The notes: generated from the sequence alone by a model not told the origin. Positions 46,473 through 56,225 are shown, numbered from the stretch's first letter. The stretch is 64,000 nucleotides of DNA from DASWED01 sp036394995 (GCA_036394995.1 DASWED010000001.1:1-64000), one strand, 5' to 3'. Numbers and translations: made by a program.

Positions 46473-48269
46473 GTGTCCGATTCGTACCGGTTGCTGACCG
46501 AGGGGACCCTCGGTGCTTCCGTGCAGGCCGATGGAGGCGTCCTGTTCCGGGTGTGGGCGCCGTTCGCCGAACGGGTCGAGGTCGAGGTCGACGGGCGGCG
46601 CGTGCCCATGGGCCCGGAGGACCGCGGATATCACGCCGTCACCGTCGCCGAGGCCGCCGCCGGATCCCGGTACGGCTTCCGCTTGAACGGGGGGGAACCA
46701 CTCCCCGACCCCGCGTCGAGGTACCAGCCGGACGGGGTGCACGGCCTCTCGCAGGTCTGCCCCTCCCCGGAGCCGCCTCCCGACTGGGACGGCCCGGACC
46801 TCCGCGACTACGTGATCTCGGAGCTGCACGTCGGCACGGCGTCCGCCGACGGCACGTTCGACGGGTTGCTCGACTACGTCGAGGAGCTGGCGGCGCTCGG
46901 CGTCAACGCCGTGGAGCTCATGCCGGTGGCCCAGTTCCCCGGCTCGCGCAACTGGGGGTACGACGGCGTCTTCCCCCACGCCGTGCAGGACTCCTACGGG
47001 GGGCCGGACGGCCTCCGGCGGTTCGTGGACGGGTGCCACGGCCGCGGAGTGGCGGTCGTCCTCGACATCGTCCACAACCACATCGGGCCGGAGGGCAACG
47101 TCCTCGGCGAGTTCGGTCCGTACTTCACCGAACGGTACCGCACCCCCTGGGGGGACGCGATGAACTTCGACGGCCCGCGCAGCGACGAGGTCCGCCGGTT
47201 CTTCGGCGGCAACGCGCTGATGTGGTTCGAGGAGTTCGGGATCGACGCCCTCCGCCTCGACGCCATCCACGGCATCGTGGACACGACCGCCCGGCCCTTC
47301 CTTCTGGAGCTGGCGGAGGCCGTCCGCGACCTCCGCGAACGGACCGGCCGCAAGCACTTCCTCGTCGCGGAGACCAACAGGAACGACGTCCGAACCGTCA
47401 CGCCGCTCCACACCGGCGGCCTGGGGATGGACGCCCAGTGGAACGACGAGTTCCACCACGCCGTCCACGCCCTGCTGACCGGGGAGCGGAACGGCTACTA
47501 CGTGGGGTTCGGCTCGGTGCAGGACCTCGCGGACTCGGTCCAGCGCGGGTACGTGTACCGGGGCCGGTACAACCCGCACCGCCGCCACCGCCTGGGGAGC
47601 GACTCCTCCCACATCCCGCCGGAGCGGTTCGTGGTGTGCGCCCAGAACCACGACCAGATCGGCAACCGCATGCGGGGCGACCGCCTCTGTACGCTGGTCG
47701 GCTTCGAGCCCCTCAAGGTGGCGGCCGCGCTCACGCTCCTGCACCCGGGGGTGCCGCTGCTGTTCCAGGGCGAGGAGTACGGAGAGACCGCGCCGTTCCC
47801 GTACTTCATCGGCCACACCGATCCGGACCTCGTGGAGGCGATCCGGCGGGGCCGGCGGGAGGAGTTCGCCTCGTTCGAGTGGTCCGGCGAGCCCCCCGAC
47901 CCCCAGGACGAGGCCACGTTCGACTCGGCGCGGCTCGGTCGGGACCCGTCCCCCGAGGGCCGAATCCTGCGCGACTGGCACCGGGAGCTCATCCGCATCC
48001 GGCGCGACCACCCGGCGCTGGGACCGGGCGTCCCCGCGGAGGCCGAGGCAGACGAGGCCCGCATGCTGCTCACGGTGTGGCGCGAGGGCAGCGCCGAATC
48101 GCTGGTGGTGGCGAACCTCGGGGCCGAGCCGGTCCCGGACGCGCTGCCCATGGGCTGGGACCGCCTGCTGTGCTCGGCCGACGAGCGCTGGGGTGGCCCC
48201 GGCCCCGGCGCCGACCCCGCCACGCTCCCCGGCCACGCCGTGGCCGTCCTGATCCGGACGAACGGGTAG
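46473..48269 (+). CDS. treZ: Maltooligosyltrehalose trehalohydrolase
   Basis: TreZ (GH13_10) cleaves trehalose from maltooligosyltrehalose. The 598-residue enzyme has the N-terminal CBM48-like domain (VLFRVWAPFAERVEVEVDG), then YVISELHVGTASADGTFDG, GVNAVELMPVAQFPGSRNWGYDGV, VVLDIVHNHIGPEGN and the catalytic Asp263 (ALRLDAIHGIVD) and Glu300 (LVAETNRND). AQNHDQIGNRMRGDR carries the transition-state-stabilising Asp. The start is GTG right after a -10 hexamer. First of three genes of a TreXYZ trehalose route; with glgX and treY downstream. Confidence 0.95.
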   Translation: MSDSYRLLTEGTLGASVQADGGVLFRVWAPFAERVEVEVDGRRVPMGPEDRGYHAVTVAEAAAGSRYGFRLNGGEPLPDPASRYQPDGVHGLSQVCPSPEPPPDWDGPDLRDYVISELHVGTASADGTFDGLLDYVEELAALGVNAVELMPVAQFPGSRNWGYDGVFPHAVQDSYGGPDGLRRFVDGCHGRGVAVVLDIVHNHIGPEGNVLGEFGPYFTERYRTPWGDAMNFDGPRSDEVRRFFGGNALMWFEEFGIDALRLDAIHGIVDTTARPFLLELAEAVRDLRERTGRKHFLVAETNRNDVRTVTPLHTGGLGMDAQWNDEFHHAVHALLTGERNGYYVGFGSVQDLADSVQRGYVYRGRYNPHRRHRLGSDSSHIPPERFVVCAQNHDQIGNRMRGDRLCTLVGFEPLKVAAALTLLHPGVPLLFQGEEYGETAPFPYFIGHTDPDLVEAIRRGRREEFASFEWSGEPPDPQDEATFDSARLGRDPSPEGRILRDWHRELIRIRRDHPALGPGVPAEAEADEARMLLTVWREGSAESLVVANLGAEPVPDALPMGWDRLLCSADERWGGPGPGADPATLPGHAVAVLIRTNG

Positions 48270-48272
48270 TCT
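48267..48272 (+). promoter_or_regulatory. Possible internal -10 hexamer before glgX
   Basis: TAGTCT, whose first three bases are the treZ stop codon, ends 6 nt before the glgX ATG. The spacing matches the other leaderless promoters in this window, so glgX may have its own start of transcription. Confidence 0.35.
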
Positions 48273-48278
48273 CCGGCG

Positions 48279-50408
48279 ATGCGGATCTGGCCGGGCACGC
48301 CCTACCCGCAGGGCGCCACGTGGGACGGGGAGGGCGTCAACTTCTCGATCTTCTCGGAGAACGCCACGGCGGTGGATCTGTGCCTGTTCGATCGCGCGGA
48401 GGACGCCCGCGAGACCCATCGCATCCGCATGCGGGAGCGAACCGACCTCATCTGGCACTGCTACCTCCCCGACGTCAGGCCCGGCCAGCTGTACGGCTAC
48501 CGCGTCCACGGGCCCTACGAGCCGGAGCAGGGTCACCGGTTCAATCCGAACAAGCTCCTCATCGACCCCTACACGAAGGCCGTCTCCGGCACGATCCAGT
48601 GGAGCGACGCCCTGTACGGCTACACGGTGGGCCACCCCGACGTCGACCTGTCGTTCGACGGCCGGGACTCCGCCGGCGGCATGGCGAAGTGCGTGGTGAT
48701 CGACCCCGCGTTCACCTGGGGCGAGGACCGGCCGCCGGAGGTCCCCTGGAACCGGACCGTGATCTACGAGTGCCACGTCCGGGGGATGACCATGCGCCAT
48801 CCGGGCGTCCCGCGCCGACTCCGGGGCACCTATCTGGGGATGATCTCCGACCCCATCATCGACCACCTCCGTTCCCTGGGCGTCACGGCCGTCGAGCTGA
48901 TGCCGGTCCACCAGTTCGTCAGGGACCGGCGGCTGGCGGAGATGGGCCTGACGAACTACTGGGGGTACAACACCCTGTGCTTCCTGGCCCCCGACGTCGG
49001 CTACGCCACCGGAGGGCTGGGCCAGCAGGTGGACGACTTCAAGTCGATGGTGAAGGGCCTGCACCGGGCCGGCATCGAGGTCATCCTCGACGTGGTCTAC
49101 AACCACACCGGCGAGGGGAACGAGACCGGCCCGACGCTCTCGCTGCGGGGCGTGGACAACGTGGCGTTCTACCGGCTGATGCCCGACGACCCCCGCCGGT
49201 ACATGGACTTCACCGGCACCGGCAACAGCTTGAACATGCTGCATTCCCGGTCCATCCAGCTGATCATGGACTCGCTCCGGTACTGGATCGAGGAGATGCA
49301 CGTCGACGGATTCCGGTTCGACCTCGCGCCCGTGCTGGCCCGGGAGCTGTACGAGGTGAACCGGCTCGGCACGTTCTTCGACATCATCCAGCAGGACCCG
49401 GTGATCTCCCAGGTCAAGCTCATCGCCGAACCGTGGGACGTGGGGCCGGGCGGATACCAGGTGGGGAACTTCCCGGTGGGATGGGCGGAGTGGAACGGGA
49501 AGTACCGCGACGCCGTCCGCCGGTTCTGGCGGGGCGACCACGGCATGGTCCCCGAGATGGCCTTCCGGCTGTCCGGCTCGTCCGACATCTACGAGGGCAG
49601 CGGCCGGCGGACGTACGCCTCGATCAACTTCGTCACCGCGCACGACGGCTTCACACTGAACGACCTGGTCTCGTTCGAGCACAAGCACAACGACGCGAAC
49701 GGCGAGGGCAGCCGCGACGGCGCCGACGAGAACTACTCCCGGAACTGGGGCACCGAGGGCCCCACGGAATCGGCGTACATCCGGCGGATGCGCGAGCGCA
49801 TGAAGCGGAACTTCCTGGCCACGCTGATCTTCTCCCAGGGCGTCCGGATGATCCTCATGGGCGACGAGACCAGCAGGACCCAGCAGGGGAACAACAACGC
49901 CTACTGCCAGGACAACGAGTTCTCGTGGATGAGCTGGGAGCTCTCCGGGCGGGAACGGCGCCTGCTCGAGTTCGCGCGTCATGCCCTGGCGGTGTTCCGC
50001 TCGAACCCGGTCCTGCGGCGCCGCTCGTTCTTCACCGGCCGGCCCATGGCGGCCGACGGGTTCAAGGACGTGACGTGGATCAGGCCGGACGGCGAGGAGG
50101 TCACCGACGAGGACTGGGCGGACCCGGGGAACCAGATCATCGGCATGCTGATGCACGGACGGGCCACCGACGAGGTGGACGAGCGCGGGCGTCCAATCTT
50201 CGGCGACACCGTGCTCCTGCTGATGAACGGCGGGGCCCGGTCGCGCGTGTTCACCATGCCGCGGCTGGAGCGCAGCGGCGCGTGGGAGGAGGTCATCAAC
50301 ACCTCCCGGCACGACATCGCCGAGCGGCCGGTCCGCAAGCCCACGGTGAACCTCACCGCCCACTCGGTGATCATGCTGCGCCACGACGAGCGGCTCAGCC
50401 CGCCGTGA
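48279..50408 (+). CDS. glgX: Glycogen debranching enzyme (isoamylase-type GlgX/TreX)
   Basis: GlgX/TreX (GH13_11) hydrolyses alpha-1,6 branches. The 709-residue protein has the CBM48 domain (TWDGEGVNFSIFSENATAVDL), then VIYECHVRGMTMRHPGVP, GLTNYWGYNTLCFLAPDVGYA, VILDVVYNHTGEGNETGPT and the catalytic Asp348 (GFRFDLAPVLARE) and Glu384 (LIAEPWDVGPGGYQVG), 36 residues apart. NFVTAHDGFTLNDLVS carries the third acidic residue. In the treZ-glgX-treY set it would free linear chains for TreY. Start at 48279 is 9 nt after treZ. Confidence 0.95.
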   Translation: MRIWPGTPYPQGATWDGEGVNFSIFSENATAVDLCLFDRAEDARETHRIRMRERTDLIWHCYLPDVRPGQLYGYRVHGPYEPEQGHRFNPNKLLIDPYTKAVSGTIQWSDALYGYTVGHPDVDLSFDGRDSAGGMAKCVVIDPAFTWGEDRPPEVPWNRTVIYECHVRGMTMRHPGVPRRLRGTYLGMISDPIIDHLRSLGVTAVELMPVHQFVRDRRLAEMGLTNYWGYNTLCFLAPDVGYATGGLGQQVDDFKSMVKGLHRAGIEVILDVVYNHTGEGNETGPTLSLRGVDNVAFYRLMPDDPRRYMDFTGTGNSLNMLHSRSIQLIMDSLRYWIEEMHVDGFRFDLAPVLARELYEVNRLGTFFDIIQQDPVISQVKLIAEPWDVGPGGYQVGNFPVGWAEWNGKYRDAVRRFWRGDHGMVPEMAFRLSGSSDIYEGSGRRTYASINFVTAHDGFTLNDLVSFEHKHNDANGEGSRDGADENYSRNWGTEGPTESAYIRRMRERMKRNFLATLIFSQGVRMILMGDETSRTQQGNNNAYCQDNEFSWMSWELSGRERRLLEFARHALAVFRSNPVLRRRSFFTGRPMAADGFKDVTWIRPDGEEVTDEDWADPGNQIIGMLMHGRATDEVDERGRPIFGDTVLLLMNGGARSRVFTMPRLERSGAWEEVINTSRHDIAERPVRKPTVNLTAHSVIMLRHDERLSPP

Positions 50409-50430
50409 CCGCGGCGCCGGGCGCGGGCGC

Positions 50431-53040
50431 ATGAGGATCCCCACCTCCACGTACCGACTTCAGTTCGGGCCGGGATTCGGGTTCGCCGACGCCCGTCGCC
50501 TGGTGGGGTACCTCCGGGCCCTCGGCGCCGGCGACCTGTACGCCTCGCCCCTGCTCCGGCCCCGTTCGGGGAGCGCGCACGGGTACGACGTGGTCGACCC
50601 CACCCAGCTGAACCCGGACCTGGGGGGCCGGGACGGGTTCGACGCGCTGGCCGCCGACCTCGGGGCGCGGGGGATGGGCCTCCTCCTCGACATCGTGCCG
50701 AACCACATGGCGACGTCGGACCAGAACCCCTGGTGGTGGGACGCGCTGAAGCACGGCCGGCGCTCGGCGTTCGCGTCCTTCTTCGACATCGACTGGGGCC
50801 CCGGAGGCGGTCAGGTCCTGGCCCCCGTCCTGAACGCTCCGTTCGGGCAGGTCCTGGAGGCGGGAGAGATCCGCCTGGAGCTCTCCGGCGACGGCGAGCC
50901 GGTGGTCCGCTACGGCGAACTCCGGTTCCCCGTGGATCCGAGCTCGTACCAGGGCGCCCCGGAGGACCTCCCCGCGTTGAACGGACGCGCCGGAGAGCCC
51001 GAGTCGTTCGACGTGCTGGAGGCCCTGCTGAACCGGCAGCACTACCGACTGGCGGACTGGCATATCGCCGCGAGGGAGATCGACTACCGGCGGTTCTTCG
51101 ATATCTCGGACCTTGTCACGCTCCGCACCGAGGACGCGTCGGTGTTCGAGGCCTCGCATGCCCTGGTGCTGGACCTGGCCAGGCAGGGGCTGGTCACGGG
51201 CCTGCGGGTGGACCACGTCGACGGCCTCCTCGATCCGGCCGGGTACGCGGACCGGCTCCAGCGGCGGCTGGGCGAGGAGACCGGGCGAGACGGGTTCGTC
51301 GTGGTGGAGAAGATCCTCGGGCGGGACGAGGACCTCCCCCCGGGATGGGCCGTGGCCGGGACCACGGGGTACGAGTTCGCCGACCTGGTGGACGGGCTGT
51401 TCGTCGACCCGGCCGGCGTCGAACGAGTGGAGCGGACGCACACCGCGCTCACCGGACGGCCCCCCGCACAGGGGTTCGAGGAGGTCGCCGCGCGGTGCCA
51501 GCGGCTGGTGCTGGACCAACTGTTCGCCGGCGAGGGCCGGGTCCTGGCCGCGCACCTGCACGCCCTGGCCCTGGAGGACCGCCACGGCCGCGACCTCGCC
51601 GAGGACGACCTCCGGACCGCGCTGGCCGAGGTCATGGCCTGGATGCCGGTGTACCGGACGTACACGGTCGGGCGGCCCGTGGCCGACCCGGACCGCCGGG
51701 TGGTGGAGCGGGCCGTGCGCGAGGCGATCCGGCGGCTCCCCGACCGGTACCGGCGGGCCGTCGAGTTCGTCGGGCGGGTCCTGGTGCTCGACGTGCGCGG
51801 CGACCCCGAATGGACCGACGTCGACTCGTGGATCGGGTTCGTCAATCGGTGGCAGCGGCTCACCGGGCCGGTCACCGCGAAGGGCGTGGAGGACACCGCG
51901 ATGTACCGGTGGGACGGCCTGCTGTCCCGGAGCGACGTCGGTGCCCAGCCCTCCCGGCCGGCTGTCTCGGTGGAGGAGTTCCACCGGCGGATGCGCGAGC
52001 GGCAGCGGCGGTGGCCGGCCTCGCTCAACGCCGGCTCCACGCACGACTCCAAGCGGAGCGAGGACGTCCGGGCCCGGCTCGACGTGCTCTCGGAGGTTCC
52101 CGAGGAGTGGTCGAGGCGGGTGCAGCGGTGGCGCCGCCTCAACCGGGGCCTGCGGCGGCGGGTCCGCGGCCGCGACGTCCCCGATCCCGCGCTCGAGCTG
52201 CACCTGTACCAGTCGCTGGTGGGGGCGTGGCCGCTGGAACCGTCGGAGCGTCGGGACTTCACGGCCCGGATGCAGGACTACGCGGTGAAGGCCGCCCGTG
52301 AGGCCAAGGTGTGGACGTCGTGGCTGGCTCCGGACCTCGCCTACGAGCGGGCGGTCCGTGGCTGGCTCCGAGCCGCCCTGGGCCCGCGGAACGAACGGTT
52401 CCGCCGCGACCTCGAGTCGTTCGCCGAGCGGGTGTCCCTGCCGGGGGCGGTGAACTCGCTGGCCGGGGTGGTGCTGCGGGCCACGGCCCCGGGCGTCCCC
52501 GACGTGTACCAGGGGGCCGAGCTGTGGAACCTCGCGCTGGTGGACCCGGACAACCGCCGTCCGGTGGACTTCGAACGGCGGATGGGCGCGGTGGAGGAGC
52601 TGGACCGGGGCCTCCATGACCGCCGGGCCCTGGCCCGGGATCTGGCCGCGACGTGGCCGGACGGCCGGGTCAAGCTCCACGTCCTCCGGGAGGCTCTCCG
52701 GCTGCGGCGGGCCCATCCGCAGCTGTTCGCCCGGGGCTCGTACCTCCCGCTGGAGGTGACCGGCCGCCGCCGGGCGAACGCCCTGGCCTTCGCCCGCCGC
52801 CGGGGCCGGTCGTGGGCGGTGGCCATTGTCCCTCGTCACGTGGCCGGCCTGGCCCGCGGCGGCCGGTTTCCGGTCCGCGCCGCCTCCTGGCCCGCCACCG
52901 TGGCCCACCTCCCCGCCGGTGCGCCCGAGCGATGGACGAACGTCCTCACCGGCGAACACGTCGACGCCGTCCGCGGCGGCATCCGCCTCGCCGACGCGTT
53001 CGCCACCCTCCCGGTGGGGGTGCTGATCGCCCGGTCCTAG
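50431..53040 (+). CDS. treY: Maltooligosyltrehalose synthase
   Basis: TreY (GH13_26) isomerises the reducing-end alpha-1,4 bond of maltooligosaccharides to alpha,alpha-1,1. The 869-residue enzyme begins STYRLQFGPGFGFADARRLV, then DIVPNHMATSDQNPWWWD near residue 90 and the catalytic Asp261 (GLRVDHVDGLLDP) and Glu293 (VVVEKILGRDEDLP). VTAKGVEDTAMYRW and NAGSTHDSKRSEDVRARL are family blocks, the latter with the third acid. The length is slightly over the usual 720-830. Together with treZ it converts glucan ends into trehalose. There is a 22-nt gap to glgX and no strong ribosome site. Confidence 0.96.
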   Translation: MRIPTSTYRLQFGPGFGFADARRLVGYLRALGAGDLYASPLLRPRSGSAHGYDVVDPTQLNPDLGGRDGFDALAADLGARGMGLLLDIVPNHMATSDQNPWWWDALKHGRRSAFASFFDIDWGPGGGQVLAPVLNAPFGQVLEAGEIRLELSGDGEPVVRYGELRFPVDPSSYQGAPEDLPALNGRAGEPESFDVLEALLNRQHYRLADWHIAAREIDYRRFFDISDLVTLRTEDASVFEASHALVLDLARQGLVTGLRVDHVDGLLDPAGYADRLQRRLGEETGRDGFVVVEKILGRDEDLPPGWAVAGTTGYEFADLVDGLFVDPAGVERVERTHTALTGRPPAQGFEEVAARCQRLVLDQLFAGEGRVLAAHLHALALEDRHGRDLAEDDLRTALAEVMAWMPVYRTYTVGRPVADPDRRVVERAVREAIRRLPDRYRRAVEFVGRVLVLDVRGDPEWTDVDSWIGFVNRWQRLTGPVTAKGVEDTAMYRWDGLLSRSDVGAQPSRPAVSVEEFHRRMRERQRRWPASLNAGSTHDSKRSEDVRARLDVLSEVPEEWSRRVQRWRRLNRGLRRRVRGRDVPDPALELHLYQSLVGAWPLEPSERRDFTARMQDYAVKAAREAKVWTSWLAPDLAYERAVRGWLRAALGPRNERFRRDLESFAERVSLPGAVNSLAGVVLRATAPGVPDVYQGAELWNLALVDPDNRRPVDFERRMGAVEELDRGLHDRRALARDLAATWPDGRVKLHVLREALRLRRAHPQLFARGSYLPLEVTGRRRANALAFARRRGRSWAVAIVPRHVAGLARGGRFPVRAASWPATVAHLPAGAPERWTNVLTGEHVDAVRGGIRLADAFATLPVGVLIARS

Positions 53041-53075
53041 GCCGGAGCCTGCTCGCTCCCTGTCCGAGGTGCCAC

Positions 53076-53081
53076 TAGGGT
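53076..53081 (+). promoter_or_regulatory. -10 hexamer of a possible leaderless promoter
   Basis: TAGGGT ends 9 nt before the ATG at 53091. It is the only promoter-like signal between treY and the transporter gene. Confidence 0.4.
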
Positions 53082-53090
53082 CCCCTCTGA

Positions 53091-54473
53091 ATGCTGGGGC
53101 GACGGGCCGGGGCAGCATCCACTGACCGCTCCGTGCGAGCCGGCCCGTTCGACCATCGGATTCCGGCGACAATGCGCCCGGTGAGCGACGTCGAGGAGAG
53201 GGCGCAACCGGACGGGGAGCGAACCTACCGTCGGCGGCTGCTGGGAATGCTGTCGGTGGCCACGTTCTTCGAGGGCTACGACAACTTCGTCCTGGCGCTG
53301 GTCCTGCCGCTGGTGCTGGCCGACCTCGGCGGGTCGGAGGCCCAGGCGGGGGTCATCCGGGCGATCGTGGGCGTGGGGTCGGTCCTGGGGTTCGTGCTGG
53401 CGGCCCAGGGCGACCGCATCGGCCGCCGGCGACTGCTGCTGATCACGATCGTCGGCTACACCGCCGGGACCTTCCTCACCGCCGTGTCCCCGAACCTGGC
53501 CTGGCTCACCGCCGCGCAGGTCGTCGCGCAGGTCTTCCTGGCCAGCGAATGGGCCGTGGCGGTGACCATCGTCGTGGAGGAGTACCCCATCTCGGAGCGG
53601 GGCCGGGCCCTCGGCATCGTCACCTCCATGAACACGCTCGGCGGGATCACGGTCGGGATCCTGGCCTTCGTCGGCCTGCAGCACACGCCCCTCGACTGGC
53701 GGGGTTTCTTCGTCGTGGGGATCGTGCCGCTCATCGTCGTGGCCTTCGCCCGTCGGAAGATGAGGGAGACCGCGCGCTACGCGGCGATCCGGGCGGATCC
53801 CGTCGCCTGGCACCTGAACCGGGGGCGGCTGCTGGAGGCGTGGCGGCCGGAGTTCCGGCGAAACGTCCTGGCGGTGGGGCTCATGAACTTCTTCCGGTTC
53901 GCCGCCGTGGCCAGCGGGGCGTTCTGGTGGCCGTACTACGCCCAGCAGGAGGTCGGGATGTCGCTCTCGCTCTCCGGGCTGTACCTGGGCATCGCGGGGC
54001 TCATCGGCGCGCTGGGGTTCGTCGTGGCCGGCCGGGCCATGGAGCGGTACGGGCGCCGCCCCACGTTCATCGCGTACGTGATCGGCGCGGCCGCGTTCGG
54101 CATCCCGCTGTTCCAAATCCACTCGCAGGGGCTGATGCTGCCGTTCGTGTGCCTGGCCATCTTCTTCGGCCTCGGCGGCGCCGCGGTCACGTCCGCGTTC
54201 TCCACCGAGTTCTTCCCCACATACGTCCGGAGTCGCGCGGCGGCGTGGTGCCGCAACGCCTTCGAGATCCCCGGGGGGATCATCGGGCCACTCGTGGTGG
54301 GCCTCCTCGGCGACCACCGAACCGGCCCCATCGGGTCCATCGGCGACTCGATGAGCGTGCTGTTCGTGGTGACGCTCCTGCCGACCCTGTTCATCGCCGT
54401 CCGCCACATCGGCGAGACCCGCCACCTCGACCTGTCCGCCCTCGACCTCCTGGCCGAGGAGGCCCGGGCGTGA
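53091..54473 (+). CDS. Major facilitator superfamily transporter
   Basis: A 12-helix secondary transporter of 460 residues from 53091, or 433 from an in-frame ATG at 53172 closer to the conserved part. Family motif A between helices 2 and 3 is LAAQGDRIGRRRLLL, repeated in the second half as VVAGRAMERYGRRPTF; EEYPISERGRALG and EFFPTYVRSRAAAWC are the matching loop motifs of the sugar/aromatic-acid/phosphate symporter branch. Helix 1 contains FFEGYDNFVLALVLP, as in sialate or aromatic acid transporters. The -10 hexamer 9 nt upstream favours 53091. A lipoprotein gene overlaps its stop. Substrate unknown. Confidence 0.85.
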   Translation: MLGRRAGAASTDRSVRAGPFDHRIPATMRPVSDVEERAQPDGERTYRRRLLGMLSVATFFEGYDNFVLALVLPLVLADLGGSEAQAGVIRAIVGVGSVLGFVLAAQGDRIGRRRLLLITIVGYTAGTFLTAVSPNLAWLTAAQVVAQVFLASEWAVAVTIVVEEYPISERGRALGIVTSMNTLGGITVGILAFVGLQHTPLDWRGFFVVGIVPLIVVAFARRKMRETARYAAIRADPVAWHLNRGRLLEAWRPEFRRNVLAVGLMNFFRFAAVASGAFWWPYYAQQEVGMSLSLSGLYLGIAGLIGALGFVVAGRAMERYGRRPTFIAYVIGAAAFGIPLFQIHSQGLMLPFVCLAIFFGLGGAAVTSAFSTEFFPTYVRSRAAAWCRNAFEIPGGIIGPLVVGLLGDHRTGPIGSIGDSMSVLFVVTLLPTLFIAVRHIGETRHLDLSALDLLAEEARA

Positions 54474-55075
54474 GGCGTCTGGTGGCCCTCGCCGCCGTGG
54501 CGTGCGCCCTCCTCCCCGCCTGCGCGAGCACCGACCGCCCCGAGGGCGTGGTCGAACGGTGGCTGATCTCGCTGAACCAGGGATCGGCGGGCCGGCCAGA
54601 CCGGTACGCGGACCCGGACGTGTCCGAACGGATCCTGCCGGGGTGGGACGCCTGCGAGCCCGGAGCGCTCGACACGATCCGCGTGGGACGCCAGATGACC
54701 CGGGCCGGGACCGAGCACGTCGGGGATGGCTCGGTGGCGGTCGTGCCGTACGAGGTCGAGTACGCCGACGACGCCGCCGAACTGTGCGACCACCCGGTCG
54801 GGGGCCGCCGCGCGCCGGCCGGCTACGTCGTCGCCGTCCGGCCCCGCGGTGGTGATTGGCGGGTCACCGATCTCCAGCGGATCGGGCCCGGGGAGTTCCG
54901 CTTCCCTGCCTTCGTGGCACGGCCCGTGGCCGCCGCATCGCCCCTCGTGTGGCTGGCGGGTGCCGGCCTGGGACTGCTGCTCTGCGCGTTCGTCGCGCTC
55001 CTCATGCGCGCGACGCCGCGGCCGCGGCCGGTGCCGTCGGAGCCGATCGATCCCACGGACGCCCGGGGGCTGTAG
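54470..55075 (+). CDS. Lipoprotein with C-terminal transmembrane helix, function unknown
   Basis: A 201-residue protein. The start is GTG overlapping the transporter stop as GTGA, so translation is coupled. The N-terminus RRLVALAAVACALLPACAST contains a lipobox. A globular part (about 25-150) has VVERWLISLNQGSAGRPDRYAD and VVPYEVEYADDAAELCDHPVGG, resembling small domains that show periplasmic binding, but no family is recognised. Near residue 160 a membrane helix WLAGAGLGLLLCAFVALLM is followed by a short basic tail. It may work with the coupled transporter. Confidence 0.75.
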   Translation: MRRLVALAAVACALLPACASTDRPEGVVERWLISLNQGSAGRPDRYADPDVSERILPGWDACEPGALDTIRVGRQMTRAGTEHVGDGSVAVVPYEVEYADDAAELCDHPVGGRRAPAGYVVAVRPRGGDWRVTDLQRIGPGEFRFPAFVARPVAAASPLVWLAGAGLGLLLCAFVALLMRATPRPRPVPSEPIDPTDARGL

Positions 55076-55087
55076 CCGTGAAGAGGT

Positions 55088-55121
55088 GAGGCCCGCGGCG
55101 CGGGTAGCGACCGCGGGCCTC
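55088..55121 (+). terminator. Perfect 11-bp hairpin after the transporter operon
   Basis: GAGGCCCGCGG (55088-55098), a 12-nt loop, and CCGCGGGCCTC (55111-55121). It lies 12 nt after the lipoprotein stop. No T tract follows, as is common for actinobacterial terminators. Confidence 0.65.
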
Positions 55122-55429
55122 GTCGGCCCGACCGCTCCCCCCCGGAGCATTGGCCGGACCGAGCCCGTTGGATCGGGTCAGGCCGAGCCGAACCCGTCCC
55201 CCGCTTCCATCGGGATGTGCGCAGCCGGCGCGGGGAGGGCAACGAGCGAGATCGTTCGGCGCATGGACAGGGTGTTCCCCCTCTCGGCGGTGCGGGTCCC
55301 GCCGTCCCATGGTCGTCCCCCGGCCCGGACTCCGTCCACCGCCTTTCGGCCCGGTGGGGTCGGCCGTTCGTCCATGGATCGACCGAGGCCTTCCGGCCGA
55401 CCGCGTTCGACGAACCGGCGATCTCGTGC
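55122..55429. other. 308-nt gap with no supported feature
   Basis: Between the transporter operon and the serine hydrolase gene I find no open frame with plausible composition, no repeat and no recognisable RNA. Short frames on the minus strand here lack a ribosome site and family similarity. Confidence 0.5.
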
Positions 55430-56209
55430 TCAGTCGGGCACGGGGAGGTGCCGCAGGAGCACGCGGAACACGCCCTCCAGGGTCACCTTCGCGTAGTCGT
55501 GGCTGGGGCTGTTCGTGATCATCACCGCGGCGGCGATCCGGAGGTCGCCCCGTTCGAGGAACGCGATCTGATGCTCCACCGCGCCGGTCCCCGAGCCCCA
55601 GCCGCCCTTGAAGAAGAGCTTCCACTTGTCGTGGTGCAGGCGGCCGATCCCCCATCGCTGCGAGGGCACGATGTGCGCCAGGAGGTAGCGGGCGTACGCC
55701 TCGTGCCGGTCCGGGATGTAGCGCTCGAGCCGGAACATGAAGCGGGCCTCCTCGCCCGACGTGTCCGACGAAAGGCCCCACGGATGCGGCACGAAGTGGA
55801 AGTGATCCATCCCGGCCACGTTCGCCAGGGCGTACAGGCGCCTGGCGCCGACGATCTCCGAGACCCGCGTCGCCGCGAGGTTGTCCGACCGCTTGATCAT
55901 GGGCCCGAGCAGCTCGCGGTCGGACGGGCGGAGGTCCCGGTCGCGCACGGAGGGCATCCGCAGGTACGCCACCATGAACATGACCTTCACCGTGCTGGCG
56001 AGCGGCACCGCCCGGGAGCCGCGCCACCCGTACGCGTTCCCCTTCGGCCCGATGACCGTGAACGACACGTCGCCCGAGCGGGTGGCCGCGTAGTCCCTCG
56101 AGGCGCCCACGTCCGGCGGCCACGCCCCCGCAGGCCCCGCCGAGAGCCCGACGATCAGCGCCGAGGCGGCGAGGGCCGCCGACGTCCGGCGAACGGTGAA
56201 CCGGCCCAT
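55430..56209 (-). CDS. Secreted serine hydrolase of the beta-lactamase/penicillin-binding fold
   Basis: A 259-residue exported protein. The signal peptide is RRTSAALAASALIVGLSAG. The class A-like catalytic SxxK is STVK in VPLASTVKVMFMVAYL near residue 70, the SxN motif is SDN in MIKRSDNLAATRVS near 105, and KGG in FFKGGWGSG near 205 is the KTG equivalent. These sites are intact, so a penicillin-interactive hydrolase or beta-lactamase-like enzyme is likely, though a real beta-lactamase usually has an E166-loop, which I could not identify. The start is ATG 56209, 10 nt after TAGGAT, implying a leaderless transcript. Confidence 0.82.
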   Translation of the reverse strand: MGRFTVRRTSAALAASALIVGLSAGPAGAWPPDVGASRDYAATRSGDVSFTVIGPKGNAYGWRGSRAVPLASTVKVMFMVAYLRMPSVRDRDLRPSDRELLGPMIKRSDNLAATRVSEIVGARRLYALANVAGMDHFHFVPHPWGLSSDTSGEEARFMFRLERYIPDRHEAYARYLLAHIVPSQRWGIGRLHHDKWKLFFKGGWGSGTGAVEHQIAFLERGDLRIAAAVMITNSPSHDYAKVTLEGVFRVLLRHLPVPD

Positions 56210-56219
56210 GGCGAGCCCG

Positions 56220-56225
56220 ATCCTA
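56220..56225 (-). promoter_or_regulatory. -10 hexamer of a near-leaderless promoter
   Basis: TAGGAT on the minus strand ends 10 nt before the ATG of the serine hydrolase gene. Confidence 0.45.

Noticed and set aside
46056..50450. A very long minus-strand open frame (1464 codons) through treZ and glgX
   Set aside because: Its only real part is the 99-residue antitoxin at the end; the rest is antisense to catalytically complete treZ and glgX.
55178..55375. A 65-codon minus-strand frame before the serine hydrolase gene
   Set aside because: No ribosome site, -10 hexamer, family motif or plausible composition.
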